64,000 bases of DNA from Andrena cerasifolii (Eukaryota; Arthropoda; Insecta; Hymenoptera; Andrenidae), in contig NC_135133.1 of assembly GCF_050908995.1 (NCBI RefSeq), positions 3,080,001 to 3,144,000 on the forward strand, given 5' to 3'. The first letter of the stretch is position 1. Every line of letters begins with the position of its first letter. Of this stretch, positions 47,401 to 59,400 are shown piece by piece. The notes under the pieces were generated by a model. The model made no database searches and was not told the DNA's origin. It saw nothing but the letters and a program-made list of their open reading frames with translations. The translations under genes and the position numbers were made by a program.

Positions 47401-50400
47401 AACTGTGCCCACGGGGATTTTAATGAAATTTTAGAGGATGAACCTGGAGGTCATCTAGATGCCTTTCTGTAAAATATTTTATGACAATGAGCATTTTTTA
47501 TAAACAATTGATACGTGGGACTTAAAAGGAGTTCATTTTAAACATATTTCAAGAGAGCCAGTTGGGTGAGTGCGTAAAGTGCTTAGTTCCCAACCAAGCG
47601 GCTCGGGTTCAAATCCTGTCATCCTAAAATTTTTTTTTCCCTTTCTTTTAACTCTTATTTTGAATAATTAAATTTCATACTGCTTTGTATCATAAACGTT
47701 GTAAATTTTTAACATCAATTTTATATATAACTGATACATACGTGTACTATAAAGATACTCTAAATTATACGTTTAATATGAAGTTTTAAAATTACCCTTT
47801 ATCCGATGTGCATATTGCAAACATTTTTTATGTTTCTCGTGCTTTTATGAAAAATATCACACTTGCAGTTAAATTAAATATATAATGTATCCATATATGC
47901 GCGTGTGTATGCATGTAATTATGGGTATATTTATGTATATGTGTACGTGTGTACCTAATTATATATTTATGCATGCATATATATTAAGATTGTATGTATT
48001 TATGCATATATATTCATCTACTTGTGTACCTCGGCATGCTTGCGCGTGCATATGTACAGAGGCGGATTCAGGAGCCTTTCTTGGAGGGGGCGAGATATGT
48101 AAAAGTACATAAGTACATTTTTCAACCCTGTTTTAGAAGATTTAAAATTTGCTTCTAACTTATATTTTAATATCTCTATCTGATACCGTAGCCTAAATAA
48201 TTAAATTCACATTAATTATTTCTACAGAATAATACATAATGTCATAATATTTTTCTATTCATATATAATTCTATTTTATTACTCTTGGAGGGGAGGCGAT
48301 CGCCCCTATCGCCCCCTTCTGGATCCGCCCTTGCATATGTATGTATTTGCGTATATGTATCGATATATATTAGGATAAATAGGTAGATAAATAGTTGCAA
48401 AGTTACACAGACATATATATGTATATTGTAAAGAAAAATTTCATATTAAACGTATAATTTACAGTGTCTTTATAGTACACGCATGTACCAGTTATGTTTG
48501 CACGTGTATAAAAAGTCATGCATTTTTATCATGTTTATATATAAAATTTATATGAAAAAATTACAGTATTTATGAAATAAAGCAGTATGAAATTTAATTG
48601 TTCAAAATAAGAGTTAAAAGAAAGGGAAAAATAAATTAGAATATCACAGGATTTGAACCCGAGCCGCTTGGGTGGGAAGCAAGCGGTGTACACACTAACC
48701 CAACTCGCTTTCTTGAAATAAATTTAAAATGAACTCCTTTTAAGCTTCACATATCGATTATTATAAAAAATTCTCATTGGCATAAAATATTTTGCAGAAG
48801 CTCGTCCAGATGACCTCCAGGTTCATCCCCCAAAATCCCATTAAAATCCCCGGGGGCACAGCTGCAGGGTCCCCTTGCCAGCAGATGTATCCGCGTATTC
48901 TCGTTATCGATGACGCAGCACGAGCCACTGGCGACCTCGAAATTCGGTGTCCTTCCAAGCAGAGTGTATCATCGGGCAGGAATCTTAAGTCGGTCAATGG
49001 AGGCGCCGATGAAAAGCCGGGGGGTTAACGCCGAAGGAAGGAGAGGCAGGAAGATCCGTGGCCCATTTTTTATTCTTTAGAAAGGAAACAGGCGCGGGTT
49101 ACAGTTAAGCAGCCGCACTAGCCGCCGTTCAGTTTTCAATGAGCAGCATTCCTGACCGCCGGCCGACTACGGCTGCTCACCTGGAAACCCTTCGAGAACT
49201 CGTTTCAGTAATATTCGGTTCCTACGCGGAAGTGCGGACGAAACACCTGAGCGAGCCTGTCCGCTCCCATCAGTCACGAAAAGCCAGGCTTCTACCCTTC
49301 CTCGTGGCCATCCCGACGCCGGGCTGCGCACCCACGCGCGTGCAACTCCGGGGACCCAGTTCTCGGCGATTCCGCGGCCCGTCCGCCCCATTCCGATTAT
49401 CCGGGGACTAGGAGCTGGGCTAGGAGACTGAGTCGTGGGTCTGTACTTGGATTTGTAAAGTGGCTTCGTGTGGCTTTTGTGACTTTAATCGTCCGAGCCT
49501 GATTCTTGAGTGTTACCAGTTAAGGATGTATCGGACCTGTCTTCAAAATTAATTATTCACTGATTTTACACGTACTCTTATGGAAAGAGACGACCTTGAC
49601 AGATAAAACTACTGAAAGAATGTCGAAGAAATGGTACCAATGTTTTCAAATTTTTTGTACGTGTAGCACATGGATAGAGGAAAATATGTACCGAGTTTCA
49701 ATTGTTTTCACTACACCGTTTTAAAGAAATAAATTATAACTTGAGAAAATAGTGAATTCAGAGCATTTTCTCTGCCAGAAGTTTAGGCTCGCAAATAATG
49801 CTTGAAAAGCATTTGTAAAGTGAAAAGTACCTTTCTGAAAGTAAAGAGTAAGACTCCAAGTGTCGTTCGAGTTGCTTATAAGGTAAATGTCCCAATTACT
49901 GCCAGTGTCTCTATTACTGCCACTTCATTTATTTTACTTAATAAACACGCAATGTATAAAGAATAGTGTAAAAAAGAATTTATCATAAAATTGGGACTGT
50001 TCTTATTATTATTATTAGTACATTCTTTATATGTCTATTTTTTATACATTACGTTTTTTTTTAAGTAAAATAAATAAAGAGGCAGTAATAAGGACACTGA
50101 CAGTAAATGGGACATCTACCCTATCTAGATTTACTATGCGTAAGACGTAGATAATCAAGTATTTCAAATTTTATATACTTTTGTCTAATATTGTAGGTCC
50201 GATACGTCCTTAAGGGAATTGGAGAGTCGTGTCTCTGGAGAATTTAGGTGAAACGAATCGAGGAGTTGAAATGGTAAACGTTGCAAGTGCGAGAAAAAAA
50301 ATTTTTTAGTGGAAATTGATGTAAACTCTATGCGGAATGCGGTGGCAAAAGTTAGGCATGTGCTAGAATAATTTATTATAACTGTTAGGGTTATCGCAGG

Positions 50401-53400
50401 GTAGAGGTAAAATCCTAAGTGGCAACTTCGCTGCGGTGAAAAACGACGAAAGTGCCATCAATCTTCACGGCCGTGATCTTTTTATTTCCCTCTAAATCTG
50501 AAGAGGTGGTATCCGCTGAAAGTCCATAGCGATAAAATTAACGATCAAGTCGAGATAAACGAGTGATAAACGATGTAAGTGACAAAATGAACAAACATGC
50601 GTTTATTGCTTCTACTGAAGGTTTCAACTACTGGGACTTACATCGTTTGCCATTTTCACTGCTCAATTTCAGTGACGAGATACTGTGTAGTTGGTGGCAC
50701 GTCTGATGTGATACTGTTATTTGAGCGGCTGAGCGTTCAATTATTTTGAGCAGCGCATGCAACGATGAGTTACGGTGATACGGTGGAGCCTCGATTGTCT
50801 GAGCAGTGTTATCGAGTGAAAGAATGGTAGGGGAACAAAATGTAAAGTAACGATTGGATTGGAAAATGGGAAAGAGATCATCAGAAGAGAAATGAGAAGC
50901 AAGAGGACCGCGAAGGCCCGGCTCGTCCCTGTAGGGAAAATTAGGCAGCTGTATAGGGCAGTAGTGGCCCTTTTTATCCGCACGTGCCAAAAACTTATAA
51001 ATAATATTTGTCGAATTGCTGAAGTGAGAGTTTTAATAAATTCTATGTTAATTTTTAAACTTGCCTCAATAAAATTCTGCAATGATTCATTTTCCATTCA
51101 TATCTTCCCCTATTAAAACCTGCAGGTTTTAATAGGGGAAGATATGAATGGAAAATGAATCATTGCAGAATTTTATTGAGGCAAGTTTAAAAATTAACAT
51201 AGAATTTATTAAAAATGAAATCGTCACTTGAGGGTGGTCCTTAAATTACGTAAGGCTTTTTTTGGGGGGGGGGGGGGTCGTTAATTTCTTACGTTTTCTT
51301 ACAAGGGAGGAGGGGAGAGTCAGGTAGCGACTTATGTAATATTTTTTAACCTAATTTTCAATAAATACAAATTCCATCATATTAATGTTTCAGCAAAGTA
51401 GATTTAGTTTAAATTTCTCGAAACCGAGTTAAATGAATCATGCAATCGTTTAAAAGAATTTTAATAACTGAAAACAATTCAATGTAAAAAATAATACGTA
51501 AGTAGGGGGTTGCAATATCAAATCTTACGAATTTTTATACTGGGGGAGGGAGGGTGTAAAGAAATCGCCAAAACTACCCTTACGTAATTTAAGGACGACC
51601 CCTTGACATACACATTGTAGTATAACTTTTATAGTATTAAAATATAGTTCTAAACGAAATATTACAAGTTGCACTATAAATGTTTTACGTTACGAATACA
51701 AAGTCAGAGTGAGGTCATCAAAAAGTTCAAATAAATGTATTTTAAATTAAGGGCGCAATTTGACAAGTTCGAATAGGGCGCAAAAGAGGTTCGAGCCGTG
51801 CCTGGGACAACGAGGGCTACATTCCAATGATATTTTTACACATTTTAAGGGGTCATTCCGGTTAGACGGGTTGAAAATATCGATTTTTTTTTTAAAAAAC
51901 AATTTTCGAAAGTATATATCCTCACGAATGTACTGTTAAATTTTCCTGGAAAATTCCGACTATTTTAGCTTCTACAGAGTCATTTTGTAGGAAGCGCAGA
52001 GTCTCTATATGTAGATGAAAACTTTGAACGCGTTTCTCTCGAATCGTAATTTCCACATTGCGACGATAAAATCTCAAAATCTATCGAACCGATTGCTTTA
52101 TAAATTTTACTGCTTATTCTGCACACCTACGACTTTCGCAGGGATTACAATCAAGTATTATCATTGAGTCTAACCTACTTTTAAAATCGAAAATAGCAAA
52201 GAAAAAAGTCGGAAAACATTTTTCTTGCATTTTGCCCGCCATTTTGCTAATTTTTAAGACAAATCAGTAATTATAGTCCGAGCGATAGCGACAGTCATAC
52301 TGGTCAAGAATCTGTTTGGATTTTTTGGTTTCAGAAAAGTCTAACAGCTGAAATCGCCTGCACGAGCGAGGCATGAATTTTTAAACATATCATCAAGACC
52401 GCTTTTAAAAACAATAATTTTTATTACTTTTATATTTTTTATTTACTGTAGAAATGTAGCTTAATAAATAGAGAAAGGTTTTATTCTATGGTAATAGAAT
52501 AAACTATAATTCCATGTTAGAGGTATAAACTATAATACTTTCATTAAACTATAATTCTTTTCATTGCTATAAATTCCTGAAAATCGCTGAATTTATCGGC
52601 GCGCTAACCGGTCTGACCTCTTAAATTATTTATCGATTTTAGGAACGGAGGGGAATTATTAAACTTAATAAATTCAAAATGTAATCGTTCGGCTATCAGA
52701 AAAATCGATTATGCACGTGTTCAGATAATCGAGGTTCTGTAATACCAAGATAAAAGTAGCATGCAATCGAGTATTTAAATCTTTGGATATCGTTGCCGTT
52801 AGATAGGGATGCCTGACTCATATGAGGCATTTAAAAGGCGTCTATTCTAGGGTGTCGCTCGATCATCTCACGATAGGCAACAGAATTAACCTTGACTTCA
52901 ATTCTGGTCCAGTGGCACCGATTAAAAACTTCGCACTATTTGAATTGACATGTCATCCCTATTATTAACTCTACTACTATTGGGTCTTTTTTGACCCAGT
53001 AGCACTCAGGATTTCTCTGATCCAATCGTGCTGTTATTTTAAAAATGCCTGCCACCCTCGGGTCCTCTTTGACCCACTCGCGTTCTCACTTTAAAAGCTA
53101 CTACGGCCCTTGGGTCTTCTTTGACCCACTAGCGTTCTCACTTTAATTGGTACTACATCCCTCGGGTCTTTTTTGACCCACTCGCGTTCTCACTTTAAAA
53201 GCTACTACGGCCCTCGGGTCTTCTTTGACCCACTAGCGTTCTCACTTTAATTGGTACTACATCCCTCGGGTCTTTTTTGACCCACTCGCGTTCTCACTTT
53301 AAAAGCTACTACGGTCCTCGGGTCTTTTTTGACCCACTAGCGTTCTCACTTTAAAAGCTACTACGGCCCTCGGGTCTTCTTTGACCCACTAGCGTTCTCA

Positions 53401-56400
53401 CTTTAATTGGTACTACATCCCTCGGGTCTTTTTTGACCCACTCGCGTTCTCACTTTAAAAGCTACTACGGCCCTCGGGTCTTTTTGATCCACTCACGTTT
53501 ACATATCTTCCACACCACTACAGCCCTCGAGTCATTTTCCGCCGGTTCTCATTCTCGCATGGTCCATAAACTTCCGCACTTGTTAGAGAAACATAAAAAA
53601 GCTGTTACTAGTATCCGTGTTCCTCGTCCCTCCATTAAAGTCAACCGGGGGCCTATTGTCAATGCGGAACAAGCTATCGCTCGCGATATAGATCGATAAA
53701 ATTTGATTAGAGAAGAATCCGCGGAGATAACGGCGCTGACTAGTCCGCCTGTTGCAATTGACTTTCCAGCAATCCAATCCGTGTCATTCCGCGTTAACGA
53801 GTGCGTGCTCGGGGGGAATTGGTAAGTCGAAGAGACGATTCTCATCGTGATCTCGCGTTAAATAATACGGGAAGTGACGACCATTATGACACCGTATCGC
53901 ATAACGAAAGCAACAAGCTGAGGAGCCGTGCAACGGAAAGTGTGGTTTCTCTGTCCTTTTTTTCAGGAAGCGAGGCGAAGACCTTAGCGCACACGTCGAA
54001 CAAAGGAAACCGATAGTTCGCCTTGCGGGAAGCGTGCAAAGAATTGGAACTAGTTTAAGGGGGTGTAAAACGCGGGAGTCGTGAAACGTGGCCGTTCCAC
54101 TTTGCTCTCGGGATCGATGCATGCTGGTCAAGCGAGTTGCGTCAATGCACCAGGCTCTCGTTGATGAATAGAAATTTAATTAGCCCCGTGAAACAGCCAT
54201 AAAAGTTTCGACGGTTCGCGCTGGTGAACGAGCAGAGCACGGTTTAATCGCATGGCAGTCGCGTTCAGCTAGTTTTCCGGAATCCGCTTCCCGTTAGCGG
54301 AACGATCGACGCGAGTCCGCTTGGAATTTGATTCGTCTCGCGGTTTGCATTTTTCCTTCTCCCGCAGGACGAGGGTGCAGAGGCCCTCTGGCGCGAAGAG
54401 GAAAGTACGCAGGCGACGGAGGCGCGTTCAGGTCGGTCGCACGGTTCACGTTGAAATTAGAATCGAGGTTCAAGGGGTCGGGTTGCACCGTCATTAATTC
54501 AACAATCTGAAACTCGCTGGCTTCTCTAATTACGCGAGCGCGCGTGATTGTACCTGTGTCCGTCGTGTCGGTGGGATTGGGAAATAGTTCCCAGCCGGGG
54601 AAAATCAGGAAAATGAACAATTAGACGTAGCTTGGTTCATTCATCGATCATTTTCCGCCTGGTATTCGCGGAGCAGGCTTAGAATGAAATGGGCAAATCG
54701 GAAAATGAGAGTAAGATAACTTAGAACGCAGCTGGAGAATCACCTTCGTGGTGTACATTCTGAGTTGGGAGTCGGGTTCCTAGTTAGAAGTTGAGTTCCT
54801 AGTTGGGACTTGAGTTTCTCGTTAGAAATTTGGTGCTAGTTGGAAGTTGAGTTCCTGTTTGGAACTTCAGTTTCTCGTTAGAAATTTGGGCCTAGTTGCA
54901 ACTTGAATTCCTAGTTGGGTGTTCGGCCCTAGTTGGGAGTTGAATTTCAAGTCGAAAATTGGGTTCTGGTTAAGAGTTGAGTTTCAGAGTGGAAATTAAG
55001 TCCCTAGTTCGAAACTGAGTCCTAGTTGGTAGTTGAGTTCCTAATTGGAAGTTTGGTCCTAGTTGGGAGTTGAGTTCCAAGGTGGAAATTTAGATGCTAG
55101 TTGGGAATTGAGTTCCGTATTGGAAATTTGGGTCCTAATTGTGAGTTGGGTACTAGTTTGAGATTTGGGTCCTAAGTGGAAGTTGAGTTCCTAGTTGGAA
55201 TTTGAGTTTCTCGTTAGAAATTTGATCCTAGTTGCAGCTTGAGTTCCTAGTTGGGTGTTCGGCCCTAGTTGGGAGTTGAATTTCAAGTTGAAAATTGGGT
55301 TCTGGTTAAGAGTTGAGTTTCAAGGTGGAAATTAAGTTCCTAGTTCGAAATTGAGTCCTACTTGAGTTCCTAGTGGGGAGTTGAGTTACTAATTGGAAGT
55401 TTGGTCCTAGTTGGGAGTTGAGTTTTACGGTGGAAATTTAGATCCCAGTTGGGAATTGAGTTCCGTATTGGAGATTTGGGTCCTAGTTGTGAGTTGGGTA
55501 CTAGTTTGAGATTTGGGTCCTAAGTGGAAGTTGAATTCCTAGTTGGGACTTAAGTTCCAAGTTGGGACTTAAATTCCCAGTTGGGACTTAAATTCCATGT
55601 TGGGACTTAAATTCCATGTTAGGACTTAAATTCAAAGTTGAGGCATAAGTTCCAGGTCGGGAGTGGAATTCTTAGTTGGCCCCCGCGAACCTTGCCCTGT
55701 TATTTTTAATCCAACATTACAAGACGTGTCATTAACTCGATTCCATTTCGTGGCACTCGCAGGCGGAGCACAGGTTGGAGCAGCTGAAGAAGGCGACGGA
55801 CAGAATACAGAAGGAGATCGAAGAGGTCACCGAGAGGGAGCACGAGCTACGAAACGTGGGTAGCATTAAAACCACGTCCCACGAGACGGTGGACTCCAAG
55901 GTACGTTTCAAACCCGCGGCGTGCATGCACGTCAACCTGTATACTATATTCGTGCCGGCCATGCCCAAGGTCGTTGATCGACAGAAAGAAAGAGTAAATG
56001 CCTGACGGTAGTCCTTATAGAGACGAAACGCATCGGACAGACTTGTAGTTACATGTCCATGAGCGGCGAGGACGATTACGCGCGGTTGCTGAATTAATGA
56101 TTCACGACGCGCGTTACTTCAATCTTCTTAGACGCGTGACGAGAATTCTTGGGTTGAAAAATTAGATCTAAAACAGCCAAATATAGTAAAACTTCAAGAA
56201 CGCGTCTTGATTCGAGGTGACGGCAACGATGTCGTGTTATTTGAAGCCCTCCTCCCCCATTAAATATTATATATTTCTATACTTTTAAAAAGCTCAAGAT
56301 AAGCTAATTATACAGAGGAGAATTGCTAAACGAACACTAATGTCCAAAAACAATCGTATACGGCAAGAATTATATTAATTCTTCTGTGACACCTTCAAAA

Positions 56401-59400
56401 ACCCCTTTTTTTCATTTTTTGAAAATATTTATTTGAGAATATACTGTAAAATTTTTTAAAATAAATTGCAAGTATTGTGGCTTCAAACGTGTTTTTCTCG
56501 AAACGTAACTTTCTCACCTAGTGTAGATAAAACCTCGAAAACTACATGGCCAATTGCTTTGAAATTTTTAAAGAATTTTGGACATGGGTACTACTGGCTC
56601 TCGCCGGTACCAAAATTATATTTGTATGTTGAATTCATCATACTTGTTTTTACTAAGAAATTAGAATGAACGTGAATGAAATTCCGGAGTTTGTAATTTA
56701 AGCATTCGTCATGTTGCTAATTTTCAACATAAATTATTTGTTTCGGTACGGACCCTCTCCAAAAGTTATTATCCGATTCGACTGAAACTTTTTTTTACTT
56801 TGAAGAATATACTTCTGGCTAGGAGGGAAACCAGAAAAAATACAAAATATTGAAAATTTATATTTTTCAAAGGCATTGAAAGGACGAAAGATATAGGGGA
56901 AAAGTGATTTCAAACTTCAAGTGTCGTTATTTTCTTAAAAATGTCATTTTTGCATTTTTTCTGCCCCCCCCCCCTAGCCAGAAGTATATTCTTCAAAATA
57001 AAAGAAAGTTTCAGTCGAATCGGATAATAACTTTTGGAGATACAGGTCCCACCAATTTTGATCAATTTTTTGACGCCTTGACTTTAACGACTTCCCAGTG
57101 CCGTCTGTAATGATTAATTATAAAACAAAAAATATATTTCTATAATTTAAGGCATCCTTAATACATTGCAAAAAGTCCCATTAAATTATATATAGTAGTT
57201 TTCCTTTAATTAATTCCTAAAGATCACCTATTTTGGGGGGCTCTAGACCGGAACCTCCCCTTAAAAAGAAATCATGAAAATTGTCAAATATTCCGACGTT
57301 CATAGAGAAATGCCCCCTAAGTATTACGCACTAATACTAATAAAACTATTTCTATTGCATAAAGAATTAAAAAGATATTCAACCTGTGTTCAAGAATTTT
57401 CGCAAATACTTAATAATAATTTGCAAAATCTTTAATACTAAATATCGCGTGTCTCTCGCTACTTAGTCCCAGATTAGGCTGTCGGGTCCATTCTGACCCA
57501 ATCGCGTTCTCATTTCATCAAAAAACATTTCCAACTAGCTCTAAGCTAAGACCTCGTAACTCCTTTCAACATCCAACACTCCAGTCCCTTGTACCAAGCC
57601 TTCATAATCTGGTAATCTAGATTTCAATTATTAATAATCTTTCATCATACATATGACTAATGCCCGCATAGTGATACTATCGTTCCGTAATGACTCCGCG
57701 TGGAAGATCGAGATAAATTAAACGATATCAATCGCTACAGAAGATACTACTTATACGGCGAATCACTTCTCGCGAAAATTAAGCAACCGTCCAATATAAG
57801 TCGTGGACTTTAACGCACGTTCAATTAACCTCGACGCCAAGTTTCTCCAGCCGGGGATAAATGACTTTCCAAAGTAATTCTTCATGCATAATACTTTCTT
57901 CACGGGGCTGGCTCCGCCGGCGCGAAATCCCATTTCGCGCTGGACGCATTTAAACAGAACGGAACTAACTGAGTTCCACGGCTCGGCGTCGCGCCGATAA
58001 CTTCTCGTTCCGTGGATAATAATTGCGGCACGATCGCGCGTTACATTCCATTCAATTACGCCCTGCACAGGTGAAGTGATCGTTACAGCAGCCGGGACTG
58101 TAAATTTATCCCGCAGCAAGCGGTCGCTTTTCCCAGCCGCTGGCTTAGATTTCGATAGAGACAATATCTTATCTGCTGATACATTAAAGTAAACACAGCG
58201 CCGTTCCTTTCCAAAGCCATTTTCGCCTAGTGACGCGGCCTATTGTCGCCGATAATGACAGTTAAAAAATGCAGCACTTGACGCACTGTCTACCGATAGC
58301 GTGGCAACAGTAACACAAAGGTTCTTTCGATTTTCGCACGCGGATATTACTTTCCGCTGGAAATAATTGCGCGGTCGTTGTTCGCTTATTGGGTACAGGG
58401 AGGAGAGGGGTTTTAAACAGTTCCATGATTTTGTGGGGGGCAGGGATTAAGAAAGGATGATCGTGTGCGACAGGTACGCCGTATGCCGCAGGCTTTGGCT
58501 TCGGGGAAGCTGAAGCGGACGACATCGACGCCACAGATCTTGGAAGCGGTCAGCTTGACGCCGTCGACGCCGCCCTTAACGCCAAAGATGACGAACGGAG
58601 TGATATCGAGTCGCACCACCCCCACGCCTCTGCGCTTCGCCACGGCGCCCAGCCAGAAAGGGCTGATGCACAGGTTTCTGGCCACCAGGGGCAAGATCTA
58701 CAAGCCGAAGTCCGCTGCCAACGACACCCTCACGCCACCCGCGACCCCCACCATCGCCCTCAACCCCTTGAGCATCAAGGCATTCAACAGGAGCCTGGAC
58801 ATCCAGCTCGAGCCCGACGACGAGCCTAAGAAGCCTCCCGTTAGGAAAGGGTACGTCCCGGTGGAGGAGAAGATTCAGAAGGAGCTGCACGATATGAAGG
58901 AGAGAGAGAATGAACTCAGGTATGAGTTTGCTGTTTTGTAGAAAAATCGGGGCACCTTCGAGTAGAGATGGAAATATTCGAATAGTTCGAATTCGAATAA
59001 TTCGAATAATTCCAATATTCGAATAGTATATACGGAGTATTCGAGTATTCGAATAACTCTGAGTATTCGTGTAATTCGGAGTATTCGAATATCCGAATAA
59101 TTCGGAGTATTTGAATATCCGAATAACTCGGAGTATTAGAATAATTCGAGTATTCGAATAACTCTGAGTATTCGAGTATTCGTGTATTCGAATAACTCTG
59201 AGTATTCGTGTATTCGAATAACTCTGAGTATTCGTGTATTCGAATAACTCTGAGTATTCGAATAATTCGGAGTATTCGAATAATTCGGAGTATTCGAATA
59301 ATTCGGAGTATTCGAATAATTCGGAGTATTCGAATAATTCAAAGTGTTCGAATTTCGGATTGTATCGAATGCGAATCCAAACATTTGAAATACAAATAAT

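Larger units (their letters stand above)
47386..48875. repeat. 1.5 kb imperfect inverted repeat with tRNA-like arms
   Basis: Left arm about 47386-47790 and right arm about 48425-48875 are inverted copies, about 80-85 percent alike by eye: GGGACCCTGCA, GGATGAACCTGGAGGTCATCT, AAAAGGAGTTCATTTTAAA, CGGCTCGGGTTCAAATCCTG, TTAACTCTTATTTTGAA. The 630-bp middle is TATG/CATA-rich and contains a hAT MITE. Confidence 0.8.
44452..55762 (+). other. First intron of the AKAP2/MISP-like gene
   Basis: 11.3 kb with GT and AG at its ends. Contains the MITEs, inverted repeats, palindrome and tandem repeats listed separately. Three GC-rich blocks without recognised coding (about 46540-47220, 48830-49430, 53690-54620) could be alternative promoters, enhancers or unrecognised exons. 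ORFs there do not look like proteins. Confidence 0.5.

Noticed and set aside
47885..48112. 75-codon Met/Tyr/Cys-rich ORF
   Set aside because: Arises from TATG/CATA low-complexity sequence in the loop of the inverted repeat.
47553..48716. Two functional tRNA genes
   Set aside because: Acceptor stems do not pair properly and the modules are embedded in a repeated inverted sequence; treated as tRNA-derived.
49139..49411. 90-codon ORF starting ATG in a GC-rich block
   Set aside because: Arg/Pro/Ser-rich without motif; the opposite strand is equally open.
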